From contig OY282605.1 of the NCBI GenBank assembly GCA_958298945.1, positions 115,936,267 to 116,000,266 of the forward strand: a DNA stretch of 64,000 nt, written 5' to 3'. The position numbers were made by a program, and so were the translations under genes. Shown in pieces: positions 23,901 to 35,477 of the stretch; within the stretch, counting starts at the first letter, position 1; the number at the start of each line of letters is the position of its first letter. The notes under the pieces were generated by a model. It worked only from the letters and a program-made list of their open reading frames with translations. It ran no database searches and had not been told where the DNA came from. The stretch comes from Atherix ibis. Lineage: Eukaryota > Arthropoda > Insecta > Diptera > Athericidae.

Positions 23901-26900
23901 TGGGCGTGGCTCATCAAAAACCGACGTGCGGCCACGAACAAACTCGTTGAACCAATTCTTGACAGTCGCCATCGAAGGAGAAGAGTCACCATACACAGCA
24001 TCCAAGCGATCTTTGATTTCGCTGCGCGTTTTCCCTTCCAAAAACAAGAATCTAATCACCGAACGATATTGTTCTTTTTCCATTTTTGTGCAACCGACCG
24101 ACACGCGCGCTTTCAAAGGCTCTCAAAACAAAACTAATGAAGGGAATCGACTGAAACTTTGACAGTAGGCTACTAACTTTGACAGTGCATGTACTGCACG
24201 ATAATAAATTTCTTTTGTAACAGCAGTTCTATCGGGTGGTGAGGCTAAGTACTTGTTGAATGACCCTCGTATTCCTTTTGTAATATGATATGGAAGTCGT
24301 AAGTTTGGGAAAAGAAAATGCTTTTTGAAAGTCAAATGAAAATCCAAAATATTCATCTGGATTTTTAGCTGTTTTTTTCTGATCTTCTTGTAGACACTTT
24401 CTGGCCATTTCTGCCGATCTCAAATGTAAATCGTGTTGAAGATTTAATTGCCTTTTTTCACCTTCATCCTCACAAGCTTGAATCTGTAATTTTAAAAAAT
24501 CGCATTTTTGATATGTGTCTTTTCTACGTTGATGAAAGTGCAAATTGAAGTTATTTTTGAAGGATTTCCTGTATATCCACTCGTTAACATGTTGTTGTTT
24601 ATCATGTTTACACTTTTCAAGATATAGAATGTACATTTTCCTAATATTTAGATGTGGACTTAAATATTTTCTATGGGGATTATGACACCTTGTGTAATGG
24701 CTAGTAAAGGCAGGGAAGCTTTGAATGTGCTCTTTGACCGCAATTATGAGAGATTCTTCAGTTTTTCTTCCGGAATTTACAGATTTTCCACGCAAATCTT
24801 CTTCAGGAACATCCTTTTTAAGAGCACAAGCCAGATGCCCTTCTGAGATGTTGAAAGTATCCAGAAAGAATGTTTTACAAACCAACCCACTTACATTTTC
24901 ATGTGTCAAATAATATTTAAATTGGCATTGTCTTGGTTTTGAATTGGAATTCCTTGGTCTTCTCTTTTTGGGTATTTCTCGTTTAACTATATTATGTAAA
25001 AACAAATTTCGCTTCGTAAAGTTTGCTAACTTCCAAAATTTATCAAAGTTAAGTTGTCGATTAAAAGAACTTATTTTTTCTTTACAATTTTTTAAACAAC
25101 AAGGTTTAACTGCAATTCTTTTGGTAAAAATAATTTTGGAGTTTACTGTTACATATTTTTTACCACTATTTATTTTATCCTTAATAAGGTTTCGAGCATA
25201 TTTTTTTCATTTCTGCATCCCCTTTTTCGTACACGATGAGTTTCTGTTCCTTCCGTTATGCTGTTTTCCTTTTCTGATGACTCCATAGAAGTCGATTCTT
25301 CATCTGATGAAATCATTCCCATATGTCTCTTTCTGGGGTTAACGCTTTTTCTCATTTTAGAAAATATTTCTATAAAATAATAATGCGCATTGAAAGCCAC
25401 CTAATTCCATAACTAAATTAAGTATGTTTTACCTGATTCGCTGTCTGATTGCATAATATAAAAGTAATTTTAAGAAAATAATGCTAATTATGTGTACTAT
25501 ATTAGATGTCACTATAATATAATTTACAAAACTGCACTATTCTTTCGCACTTATAAAGATAAGTCCAATGATCCACAACTTTTTTAAAAATACTGAAAAT
25601 AATTCAAAACAATACTTCACACACACTTATCACATGTTTCTATTTCTTTCACACTAAGCCCCGTAATTAATTTCTTGAGTACAGCGACTTACGCCACTTT
25701 CAAAATAAACATGTTTGTTATACCGTTAATTACCAACACTTCTCTCGAACAAATCTCAATAGTTATCAACTTATTAATTGCAAATTTTTTAAAAATGAAA
25801 AGATACCGTTCAATTGTATTTAGTGTTGCCATTAACTCGATTTTTTTGAAAAAGTGACTTATGCCACTTTCAAAATAAACGGCTCATTTTACAAAATACA
25901 AAAAATTGGGTCGTTTTTAAAAAACTGATAATCTACATAAAAGAAAAAAGTATATAAAATGTGATTATAATATTTCATTAATTGTAATGTAGTTGTTCTT
26001 TTTTTTAAATAAAAAATTGAGTCTAAGAGAACATTTTCTTATACATAAGAGTCTTAGTATGTTTCATAAAAATAATATAATGAGAAAAGCGAAAGAAATA
26101 ATAATGTGCTTTCCCAAAAAAAAGAGGTAGAAATCATCTACAAGGTTCAGTTGAAAAGTTTTGAAACTAAAGATTATATGATATTTATGGTAATTAATTT
26201 CAATTATTTCTGAGGCGTACATATTCGATATTTGTCATCGATACATTTAAATGTCACTAATATCGTGTCTTGATAAAATGCTTGCCTACAAATAGGTTTG
26301 AATTCTGGCCTATGATTAGCGATAGCCGAAAGCTGGCTACGATCAAAATATCAAAAATGAAATCTTTTTAATAAGTAAGGTCTTCACTTAAGTGTTATCT
26401 TACCATACATTTTCGTATGGGACTATCATTTACATTGCACCAATTTTGTGTTTCCTTTTACAAAAATTAGCTATAAAAAAAATTTAGTTTTTATTTAAAA
26501 AAAAAATTACTTATCTAAGCAAAAGGAATAAAAAAAAACAATTTATACTTAAATTTACATTTTTTTGTAATAAATTCAATAAAATAAATACCTTAAAAAT
26601 TTCAGTATCTAAATTTGTTGTTGTTTGTATGGTATTGAAAATTCCTTTTGAGTTTACTAACTGACGGAACATCTTTAACGAGTCGATGCACAAAATATCA
26701 TCCGAAAAGTTCTAGAAGTAAACATTTTTTTAATAAAAAAACTGAAAGAAATGGTTTACTAAATAAAATATTATATTGTATTTTATTAGAAACTTTAACT
26801 GAAGAATTTAGTTTTGAGATTATTTATAAATATTTGTATTAAAAATTATTTAGTTAAACTTTTTAGAAAACAAATAAACATACAGTGCTGGTCAAAAAAG

Positions 26901-29900
26901 GTTGCTCACTTTGATCTTTGAAAATATAAATGTTTGTGTTCCGAAAATGATTATAACTTTTTTAAATTTAAATAATATAATAAAATAATTTTTATAAAAA
27001 CGAAAAATTTTATTTAACATCTATAATTTTTTTTTTAAAGAAAAAAGTTTGAATTATTTCTGACCGTATCCCATGGTGTCTGGTTGATTTCAATTAGGTT
27101 CGAATTATTGCCTCAGGTCGAAAATTTTTGTTTCAGTCTTCGATTATGGGCTCCAATCCCATAAAACAGAAAATATCTCGACTATGACCTCCAATCCTCG
27201 AATAATTTTCGAGCAGTAATTACATGTGAACTCGATCATAGTTTGCACAATCAGAATTTTGTTGAGCTACAATTTCTTTTTCATTTATTTGATATTTGAC
27301 ATTTGTTTTGTTTTTAAGAACAATTTTCAATTGGGGTTTTTGCAGCGTTTTCCAGTCCAATTCAAACAACATAAAAGAAAATAAAAAATATATTCAAGAA
27401 TGGAAAATAGGATAATTCAAGCGAATGCATCAATAAAAACGAAGTGCAACAATGGGAATGGTAGCGACTTCGGAACGATGATTTTGATTACCTTTTAGAA
27501 CTGGTTAATCAAAATCATCGTTAATCGCCAAACATTTATGTCTAGACTGAGCAATTCAACGTTACAGCCATTGCAATTTTTTATATTTTGCGAAATTTTT
27601 TTTGTACAAACAACCGGTAAATCAAAATACAAAACAAGCAATTTTTAATATACAAACGTTCTTGACACAAATTGTAATAATGTTCACGCTTAAATAAAAC
27701 GTTCATTCGAGCTGCTTGTTCGAGCTCGTTGTCTTAAATGATCGAGCGTTTACAATTTGAAATGCTCGATCGAGGGGTAGGTGTTTAAATATGCTCGATC
27801 GAAGAGTAGGTGTTCGTCCAACATGTTCAAGCATATATTTTTAATATACAAACGTCCTTGACACAAATTGACGATTATTTCGTTGGGCTCGATAAAGATC
27901 TGGTTTTAATTCCACAGAGGTTTTAAAACGATTTCTTATCTGTATTTTTAAGAAATGATCTTTGAGAATTGTCATTTTCCGTGATCTCGTTCATTCATTT
28001 TGCCGCTGTAAACTGCCATTTTTCACCATTTCACAACCGTTCTTGGCGCACATTCCAATCGAGACCCGCAAAAGCCCTCGTTTAACATATAAGTTTTCTC
28101 TAATGAGATTCAAAATCAACACCTTTGTTTCATACATTACTTTTTCCATTTTCACTCTAATTTAATACAAGATTTGCTATTCCCACTACTGAATAGTGGT
28201 AAGTAAACAAGTAAGAAATATTTTTTCGCCTATTTATAACAAAAATATGTCCCAGGTAGACTCAAAACCCAACAGATGATAGAAAAACGACTAATTTACC
28301 AATTAAGCGATAAAAATTCTTTGGCCAGCACTATATAATGGCAAATGAAGGAGGGAAAAAACTTATCTATAAAAAAATTTAATTAAAATGCCATATAAGC
28401 TCTTACTTATTTAAATATATCTAATTTGAATTTGTTAAGAAATGGTTTTTATTTATTAATTTTTTTTTTTATAATTCACTTAATCAATTTTAAATATAAA
28501 TATATATTTTTTTTTATTAAAAAAAAAAATTATTATTACCATGGATATTTTGATCATAGCCTCTCTAAGTAATCGAAAATCATAATCATCTCCATAGTGT
28601 GCAACTAAACAAATGGGTCTAGGCAACATATCAAATAATGCATTGAGCAGATCAACATGGTTTTTATTAAAAGGAAAATGTGATTCCAATGCCAAATTAT
28701 CTAAGCCTGATTTATAAAGATAAAATAAAAATCGATTAAAGAATATAAAAATTATGAATTTACAATTAAAAATAATTTTATTATAAACTTAATAATATTT
28801 TTTTTACCATAACAGTTATGAAGGTTCGTTTTTGCATACATAACATACCAGATAGATGAAAATTTAGTATTTTACAATTTATTTACGAGCGTTAATTAAT
28901 AAATATATATATCCTCGTATGTCAATAAAGTAAGCTTCAAATAGCAGTATATTCTGTAAAAGTGAAATTAACAAATAAGCTTGAAAATTAGCTTAAATAT
29001 AAGAATATAATATTTTTACAGTATGCAGAATGTCAACAACAAAATTGCTGAATGGGCGGTAAATCCAAAATAAATCAAATTGATTTCATAAATATACAAT
29101 TTTAATTAAAGCACTTTATTAGTCTTCTACTAAACTGAACGTTTTTTTTTTATTATTGAACGTTTTTTGTACTGAAAGTGAACATCATTTAAGAACAACT
29201 TGTTGGTAAAGAATTTTTCTGCATCTTATTCTGTATTTTCTTTAAATTATATAACGAGTCCAAATTTAAAAAAAAAAACTTTTTACAAAAGTGGTGATTT
29301 CGAATAAAATTAAAATGCACAAGTTATTATTTATTTACCAGAAATTCTAGTGGAAGCTTAAGAAGAAATTATTTTTTTAATATTTTTAACCATTATAAAT
29401 TATTTATTTACCAGAAATTCTAGTGGAAGCTTAATAAGAAATAATTTTTTTAATATTTTTAACAATTAAAAACTATTTATTTACCAGAAATTCTAGTGGA
29501 AGCTTTATAAGAAATTATTTTTTTAATATTTTTAACAATTAAAAATTATTTATTTACCAGAAATTCTAGTGGAAGCTTAATAAGAAATTATTTTTTAATA
29601 TTTTTAACAATTGCAAATTATTTATTTACCAGAAATTCTAGTGGAAGCTTAATAAGAAATTACAATATTTTTTTAATATTTTTTACAATTAAAAATTTAT
29701 TATTTACCAGAAATTCTAGTGCAACCTTAATAAGAAATTATTTTTTAAATATTTTTAACAATTAAAATATATTTATTTACCAGAAATTCTAGTGGAAGCT
29801 TAATAGAAAATTATTTTTTTAATATTTTCAACAATTAAAAATTTTTTATTCACCAGAAAGTCTAGTGGAAGCTTAATAAGAAATGATTTTTTTAATATTT

Positions 29901-30442
29901 TTAACAATTAAAAATTTATTATTTACCAGAAATTCTAGTGGAAGCTTAATAAGAAATTATTTTTTTAATATTTTTAACAATTAAAAATTTATTATTTACC
30001 AGAAATTCTAGTGGGAGCTTAATAAGAAATTATTTTTTAAATATTTTTAACAATTAAAAATTTATTATTTACCAGAAATTCTGGTGGAAACTTAATAAGA
30101 AATTATTTTTTTAATATTTTTAACAAATAAAAATTTATTATTTACCAGAAATTCTAGTGGAAGCTTAATAAGAAATTATTTTTTTTTAATATTTTTAACA
30201 ATTAAAATTTATTATTTACCAGAAATTCTAGTGGAAGCTTGACTTATTATCAATTTTGGTTCAACGCAAAAAACCAAAGTATTTTCAATAATAAATTGCT
30301 TTTTAAAAATATTTTCCGATTTTATTGGTAATAAAGCAATTTCAGTAACTTTACATTTATTGAAATTCAAATCCGGCACACCAGTTGTTTCTACGTCTAA
30401 AAATACGTATGTTTTAATTTTATTCATATCGTCGAACGACAT
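20917..30442 (-). CDS. TREX-like DEDDh 3'-5' DNA exonuclease, copy A
   Basis: A TREX-family exonuclease removes nucleotides from DNA 3' ends. Four minus-strand exons join in phase: 30442-30220, 28706-28540, 26711-26592, 21246-20917, giving 279 residues (human TREX2 is about 236, TREX1 about 314). ExoI is YVFLDVETTGVP with both acids. ExoII is CLVAHYGDDYDFRLL with its Asp. ExoIII is SHQAEFDCKSL with His and Asp, so the DEDDh set is complete. A basic linker rich in Lys and Thr precedes ExoIII in the last exon. All introns are invaded: intron 1 by a splice-donor tandem array, intron 2 by a Tc1-like element, intron 3 by a 4.5-kb DNA transposon. The gene looks functional on sequence, but correct splicing across such introns is unproven. 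Confidence 0.85.
22275..22737. mobile_element. unclassified retroelement copy 1, 463 bp with 14-bp target duplication
   Basis: The insert is flanked by exact direct repeats GTAAGTATGAATGG at 22261-22274 and 22738-22751. It lies inside the transposase gene of the 4.5-kb element, splitting HSYL from PNDRDFG; removing it with one repeat restores the frame. It is clearly more GC-rich than its surroundings. It shares a core of about 150 bp (including TAACTGGCAAA and CACTTATCTCGGGC) with the insert at 43.3-44.1 kb. No poly-A tail is seen. TGGCCTAGCGG near its start resembles a pol III box A, but no box B is found. Confidence 0.75.
23034..24269 (-). mobile_element. mariner family D copy 1, broken
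   Basis: A 1236-bp element with CGAGGGTCATTCAACAAGTA termini in inverted orientation and TA on both sides. Its base composition is much more GC-rich than its host. The minus-strand transposase runs from MKARVSVGCTKMEKEQYRSV near 24116. It has two nonsense changes: one after VLAYR near 23828, and one where the Trp of VFWDS becomes a stop near 23478. About 68 bp near 23180 that copy 2 keeps is deleted. Catalytic motifs VDETW, HHDNAPAH and [11 protein letters not shown] are present. It is inserted in the 4.5-kb transposon's gene. Confidence 0.9.
26883..28333. mobile_element. Tc1-like element relic in TREX-A intron 2
   Basis: The left end CAGTGCTGGTCAAAAAA and right end TTCTTTGGCCAGCACT are inverted repeats of the Tc1 type, flanked by TA. 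The 1451-bp interior has no intact transposase. It contains an internal duplication: AATATACAAACGT followed by CTTGACACAAATTG occurs near 27648 and 27841, and ATGCTCGATCGA with a GTAGGTGTT tail occurs twice near 27762 and 27791. Confidence 0.6.
29320..30237 (-). repeat. 13-unit tandem array containing the exon 1 end and 5' splice site of TREX-A
   Basis: Thirteen units of about 73 bp. The last unit (30218-30237) is the real edge of TREX-A exon 1. On the minus strand each unit reads AAGCTTCCACTAGAATTTCT followed by G and the donor GTAAATAA, then an AT-rich spacer. The repeated part therefore includes 21 exon bases plus the donor. Most copies keep the motif exactly; those near 29705, 29852 and 30068 carry one or two changes. 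Confidence 0.9.
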
Positions 30443-31440
30443 TCTTATTCAACTTTGCTCGATATAAATTTACTTAATTAAGTACTTGTTAAAATTTTCA
30501 ATTTCATCAAAGCACAAATATGAATGTTGACCAATTCTATTTCGAAATTAAGAATTTTTCATATATTCTATATCGTATCTATATCTTTTAAAATCGAATA
30601 ACAAGTGGCACATATTTTGTATATAAGTTACTTTATAAAATGTAAATATTTACTGCTAATATAATATATATCACACAACTAACTTCTCGCCACCTCTAAC
30701 CACACTGAGTAAATTTTTTATATGCACTTTTCTCACCGATTTATTGTATGTTAGTTAAAAATGACTCATCCCTGCTGATTAGGAAAGTATCACCGATATT
30801 TCTCGGTGAGTCAGTGCATGTTTAGAGTAAACAAATTTACACTTTTTTGGGGAAAAAACAACGTTTCGAAATAAATTCCTCGTCTATAAATGCAATCTTG
30901 CATACATGGGTCTTTTTTAATTCCGACGAGAACTAGTAACGATAACTTAAATCGTTCTTGAATCTCGGTCTAGTCAATTGCGACGAGTAAGGAAACATTA
31001 TCTGATCAAATTATTATTTATATTTTATGCGCCCGAATTCAATTTTTATGTTCACTTAATCTCATATATACGTTACCTTACCTATGATTTCAATTTCACA
31101 ATGCACCCACTTAACCAAAAACTGAAATGTATGACAATACTACGACGAAAATGAAAAAATTAGAAACTTTGTTTAATTCGGTGAGTAAATCGTTTATCAT
31201 TATTGTCGCTCTTGGCAATTGTGTGCTATCCCAAAAAAATTTCAGTTATTGTTAAGCTTAAGATTCGTAAAACTCTACGAAAAGTTCGCCGGTATACACG
31301 TATTACACTGATCGTGTGAGAGGGTACGATGTTTACGAATTGGCGCGCAAATTTTCTCATGGGAAGAATGTTAGTGTAGATTATCTTAGCTTTAGTCGGT
31401 ATCGTCGGAATTGTGTTCAATTCCGCGTCCATGTACAGGG
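30443..31440. other. upstream region of TREX-A, partly duplicated upstream of TREX-B
   Basis: The TREX-A start codon is at 30442. The segments 30924-31078 and 31160-31230 resemble 38972-39095 and 40385-40455 upstream of TREX-B. The remainder is AT-rich without a supported gene. A small inverted repeat (TCACCGA ... TCGGTGA) lies near 30790-30810. Confidence 0.5.
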
Positions 31441-32500
31441 TGGACCATTTAAAAGTTACATTTTAAAAAGTAAATAAAAAAAAACCAGTGTATATTTTTT
31501 TAAATTTCCGGTTTTATTATAAATATTGAACCTTGAAATGGCAACTTTGATTTCGTGTTTCAAGACCTCAATTGTCTCCCCACAGAAAATAATCCAACGG
31601 GCTCAAATCACAGCTCCGAGGTGGCCAATTGACATCAGAATTTCAGCTTATTATTCGGTTTTCGAAAGCAGTGTCCAAAAGTTTTCGAAAGCAGTGGCAA
31701 GTGGCCCCGTCCTGTTGAAACAAAACCAAATTTCGTCCATGCCATTCTCTTTTGGAAATAAAAATTCGTTGAGCATGCCATGATAGCGCTCACCATTGAC
31801 CGTAACGGTGGCTCCTTCATCGTTTTCGAAGAAAAACGGGCCAATGATGCCTCCAGTCCAAAATCCGCACCAAACCGTGACTCGTTGTGGATGCATCGGC
31901 TTTTCCATGGTGACGTATTGATTTTCTGAGCCCCAAATGCGACAATATTGTTTGTTGACATACCCACCAAGATGGAAATGGGCCTCATCCGAAAAGATGA
32001 TTTTTCAGTAAAAATGCTCATCTTCGGTCAATTGATCTTGAGCCCATTGGGCAAACCGAAAACGCATGGGATGGTCATGCGGCTTTAGTTGTTGGACTAA
32101 TTGAACTTTGAAAGCTTTCATACCGAGGTCTTTGTGCAAAATTCTCAAGAGAAGTGCGAGAAATGTTCAATTCCTGAGAACGGTGACGAGTTGATGTTGA
32201 TGGATGATCACGGACATTTTCAGGAATGGCGGCAATATTCTCGGTAGTACGCACTTTGGCAATTAGAGCGGCAATGAGTTGCTTTGGCAACCAACAAACC
32301 AGTTTCGCGACCTCGCTTTGCGAATTTTTCCACAAGTTGACGTGATGGCATTCGATCTTTGCTCATTTTTTTAAAAATTTTTCACAGTTTGGGTTGAAGA
32401 ATCACCATTTTGGAAGTAAGTTCTCAATATTTCCCAGTTTTCTTCAAGCGTATGGATTACCATTTCGTAAAATTCAGACTTTCAACAAACAATCTGTCAA
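31441..32500 (-). mobile_element. DDE transposon relic, IS630/Tc1/mariner superfamily
   Basis: The minus strand begins near 32465 with HTLEENWEILRTYFQNG and reads through RMRPISI-type segments to VTVWCGFWTGGIIGPFFFEN and TVTVNGERYHGMLNEFLFP. The region of the last catalytic acid is truncated. The left edge begins AGGGTGGACCATTTAAAAGT, which looks like a terminus; no matching right terminus is seen. Several frameshifts and stops. It belongs with the fossils near 4.5 kb and 38 kb. Confidence 0.7.
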
Positions 32501-33774
32501 TTCGTGTTGACATTTAACACTCAAGTACTTCCAATAAAAGTAGTTCAAAACTATTTCAGTTTCATCTGTCAAACAACACTGAAATGGAAAAAAAAGATCT
32601 AATTCGTTGATATTTTATGCATTCACATACGACTGTGAAGGGTTTAAAATTTTGACAGCGCAAACTGCATTGAGCTGAGCATACACTGTCAGAGCGGAAT
32701 TGTACATCAGCTAAAAATACTATTATGTGAATTTTGTATAGGTTGTTTTGTAGGTGGCTGTGGCAATAATAAATGTGAATTTTGTGGTAGGGATGAAATA
32801 TAGAGGGAGGAGATATTCTTAGTTGAATTGGAACTGGTGAAGGAGAAGTGCACATCTGTATTGGAATTTGTATTGGAATAAAAAATGCTTGTGTGCATTA
32901 TCAGTGAATTGTTGATGATAATTTTCTGATAATGGATTTCTTTATGAGATTTTGAATTCTTCGAATTTAGAAATGAGTAATTAACACAAGTTCAAGCATA
33001 TTTTGACATAAATTGATATTTTAGAGTATTAAAAAACTAAGTATTAGCTTTTGTCGGAAGAATTCATATTCAAATCACAAAAACCCTCTACTCAAGCATG
33101 TTTAAGAAATTTTGTAAAACCAGAATTAGGTTGGGGTAAAACCAGAATTAAGTAAAACCAGAATTAATGTACGTATATATATGTACATTAAATTAGACAA
33201 AATCTTTTTGCTAGAACATTCAACAAAAAGTTATTGCACAATTTTATAGTAACGCTAATAATAAGTATGTCAAAAAAAATATAATTACGGTAATAAAAAC
33301 ACTATCGCTGAAAATGTGATTTGAGATCCACTACTAATACTATGTAAAATTATTTAAAATCTATCGTTCGCTCTGCAACAACATACATGTAACTAATTCG
33401 GAAGCATTCAAATTGCTCTAATTCTTTTTAACAAAAATCAACTTGTTATACAATTAAAAAATTTAAATTTATGGAATTTCAGAATTTTGAAAAAAATTTT
33501 TATTTAGAAATTACGTTGACTCCACTCAAGATAAATAGCTTCAGCCAAAAATTAATAATAAAACACGATATATGCATAGAAGTATAATGACAGCAATTTA
33601 CATATTTTTGGTCACTTACAGCTATTATAACATATGTAAAAATAATCCAAGTAAAATTTAGAGCTATAATATTCAATTTTTTTCAATGAACACTTACGTT
33701 TAAAGATATCTGAATACAATACAGTCAATAAACAACCAATATCATATAATAGCTCTAAGTGACCACGATAATAA
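32501..33774. other. intergenic, nothing recognised apart from a duplicated flank
   Basis: The sequence at about 32620-32680 resembles 40460-40490 and seems to continue the duplicated upstream block after the transposon relic. The rest is AT-rich with no supported feature. Confidence 0.4.
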
Positions 33775-34136
33775 TTTTTTTAAAAGATAATTGTAGTATT
33801 TTATTTGGAGGAGTCTCATTAAATATAGACAAAGTTTAGAAAATTAAACTTAGTTTTTCTTGACATTTCGCACGCTTTCGTCCGTGTATGACATGCTGGA
33901 TTGCTTTGGAAGTTAGATAAATTCTATCTCTTAAACCGACATTTTCAGCTAGCTGAAAATATTAAGTATTCTGATATTTATCCTATCTCTGCCGGTGTGC
34001 CTCAGGGAAGTATGCTATCGCCAATCCTTTACAATATCTACACCCATGACAGAGTGATATCCTTAACGCAATTTATGCTAACGACACAGTCATCCTTACA
34101 CATAGCAAATGTGTCTGCCTAGAATAGATTCCCGAT
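33775..34136 (+). mobile_element. non-LTR retrotransposon fragment (reverse transcriptase)
   Basis: The plus strand reads SAGVPQGSMLSPILYNIYTHD at 33985-34050 (shown here only as a motif), the conserved block near the active site of jockey-type reverse transcriptases. The frame dies soon after. The upstream part (33775-33900) recurs at 34145-34188 and 35478-35580, split there by a mariner. Confidence 0.8.
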
Positions 34137-34188
34137 ATTTTTTTTAAAAATAATTGTAGTATTTTATTTGGAAGAGTCTCATAAAATA

Positions 34189-35477
34189 CGAGGTCTGTTC
34201 AAAAAGTATCGCGAATTTTGAATTTCCCCGGGTTATGCATATTCTATTTTCGATTTTTTGTGACGTTATGTTGGTACTAATGTTTCTTACTTATGCCAAC
34301 AAGTTCGGCCATTTTGAATGTTCAGTTAATTTTTGACAGCTTCTTTGCTTGCACGTGTTTTGGCTCGTCTTCGGATTTTGCCCATTCCAAAAAATGGATC
34401 AAAGAATCTGTATCAATTTTTTTGTGAAAAATAAAATTAGTTGCGCAGACCCATTTCGAATGTTGACTGTGGCATATAGTGCAGCTATCTTGAATCGAAA
34501 CTACGTTTATCGGTGGTACAAAATGTTCTCAGAGGGCCGAGAAGATGTGAACGACGAAAAAGCGTGCCGGACGCCCGAGCACGTCAACAACAGACAAAAA
34601 CATTGATGAAGTGAAAAAAATAGTATTGGCCAATCGTCGTATCAACGTTAGAGAAGTTGCTGTGGACTTAAACATATCGATTGGCTCATGCCATTTGATT
34701 TTTACCAAAAAAAATCAAATGGCATGAGCCAATCGATATCAACGTTAGAGAAGTTGCTGTGGACTTAAACATATCGATTGGCTCATTGCTCAATTTGACC
34801 AAAAACAGCATCGCAGTAATTTGCTCCAAAGAGTCGTAACTGCTGACGAATCATGGGTTTATGGTTATGACGTGGAAACCAAAGCTCAATCACCCCAATG
34901 GAAGCTGCCGCACGAGCCAAAACCAAAAAAAGTGCGCCAAGTTCGGTCGAATGTGAAGGTTTTGCTTACAGTTTTCTTCGAATTCTTGCCACAGGGTAGA
35001 ACGGTCAATAAGGAATATTACCTCCAAGTTATGCGCAAGTTACGTGAAGCAATCCGTCAGAAACGCCCGGATTTGTGGAAGAACATAAATTGGCTTTTGC
35101 ACCATGATAACGCCCCTGCTCACGCATCGTTGCTTGTGCGCGAATTTTTGGCCAAAAACAACATACTAATAATGCCGCAGTCACCGTCTTCCCCAGATCT
35201 GGCCCCCTGTGACTTTTTCTTGTTCCCGAAACTGAAGAGCCCCATGAAAGGACGACGCTACGCTACGATTAAGGAGATAAAGACGGCATCGAAGGAGGAG
35301 CTGAACAATATCACAAAAAATAATTTTTTGAAGTGCTTCGAGGATTGGAAAAAACGTTGGCACAAGTGTATAATATCTGGTGGAAATTACTTTGAAAGGG
35401 ACAAAATAGATATTCATGAATAAATTAATAATTTTTGAAAAAACACAAAATTCGTGATACTTTTTTAACAGACCTCG
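34189..35477 (+). mobile_element. mariner family A copy 4, full length, broken
   Basis: A 1289-bp element with CGAGGTCTGTTCAAAAAGTA termini and TA on both sides. Plus-strand transposase: start near 34394 (MDQRICINFFVKNKISCADP), broken after VYRWYKMFSEGREDVNDEKA. A second open part at 34821-35423 holds TADESWVYGYD, HHDNAPAHASLL and [11 protein letters not shown], ending KCIISGGNYF. The middle is replaced by a small duplicated and inverted segment (34641-34787), and the linker part is missing. It is the longest family A copy in the window. Confidence 0.9.

Larger units (their letters stand above)
21834..25454 (-). pseudogene. transposase-like protein of the 4.5-kb element, interrupted
   Basis: About 600 residues once the insertions are set aside. 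The N-terminus is acidic and Ser-rich (ISSDEESTSMESSEKENS). A frameshift lies near 25205. Then come a Cys motif (PCCLKNCKEKIS), VCKTFFLDTFNIS and HYTRCHNPHRKYL, a Lys-rich stretch, SIFYYK-like and WDETIASRGSQEVASC motifs, then YSDSCTGQNCNIKLAL, HKFLISGHSYL and PNDRDFGVIETAL, and a C-terminal VNWLKIQWIRF. The order of acidic motifs (WDE, SDSCTGQN, DRDFG) resembles an RNase H-like catalytic core; that role is inferred. I know similar proteins as uncharacterised, repeat-encoded proteins in insects and other invertebrates. The present copy is broken. Confidence 0.7.
21361..25886 (-). mobile_element. 4.5-kb DNA transposon of unnamed family with its own transposase-like gene
   Basis: The ends form an almost perfect inverted repeat of about 33 bp (outermost TGAGCCGTTTATTTTGAAAG), and related subterminal inverted copies lie at about 21555-21580 and 25685-25705. 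It sits in TREX-A intron 3. The minus-strand gene has a small first exon (25454-25433), then runs from 25369 to 21834 with two insertions inside it: a mariner (23034-24269) and a retroelement (22275-22737). A clear target duplication cannot be read at the outer ends. Confidence 0.85.

Noticed and set aside
23192..24162. GC-rich plus-strand open frames, looking like bacterial DNA
   Set aside because: They are the antisense of mariner family D; its GC-rich codon use explains the composition.
29320..30237. Regular repeats resembling a CRISPR array
   Set aside because: The units are contiguous ~73-bp copies with near-identical 'spacers', and the end unit is a gene's exon edge in a eukaryotic genome.
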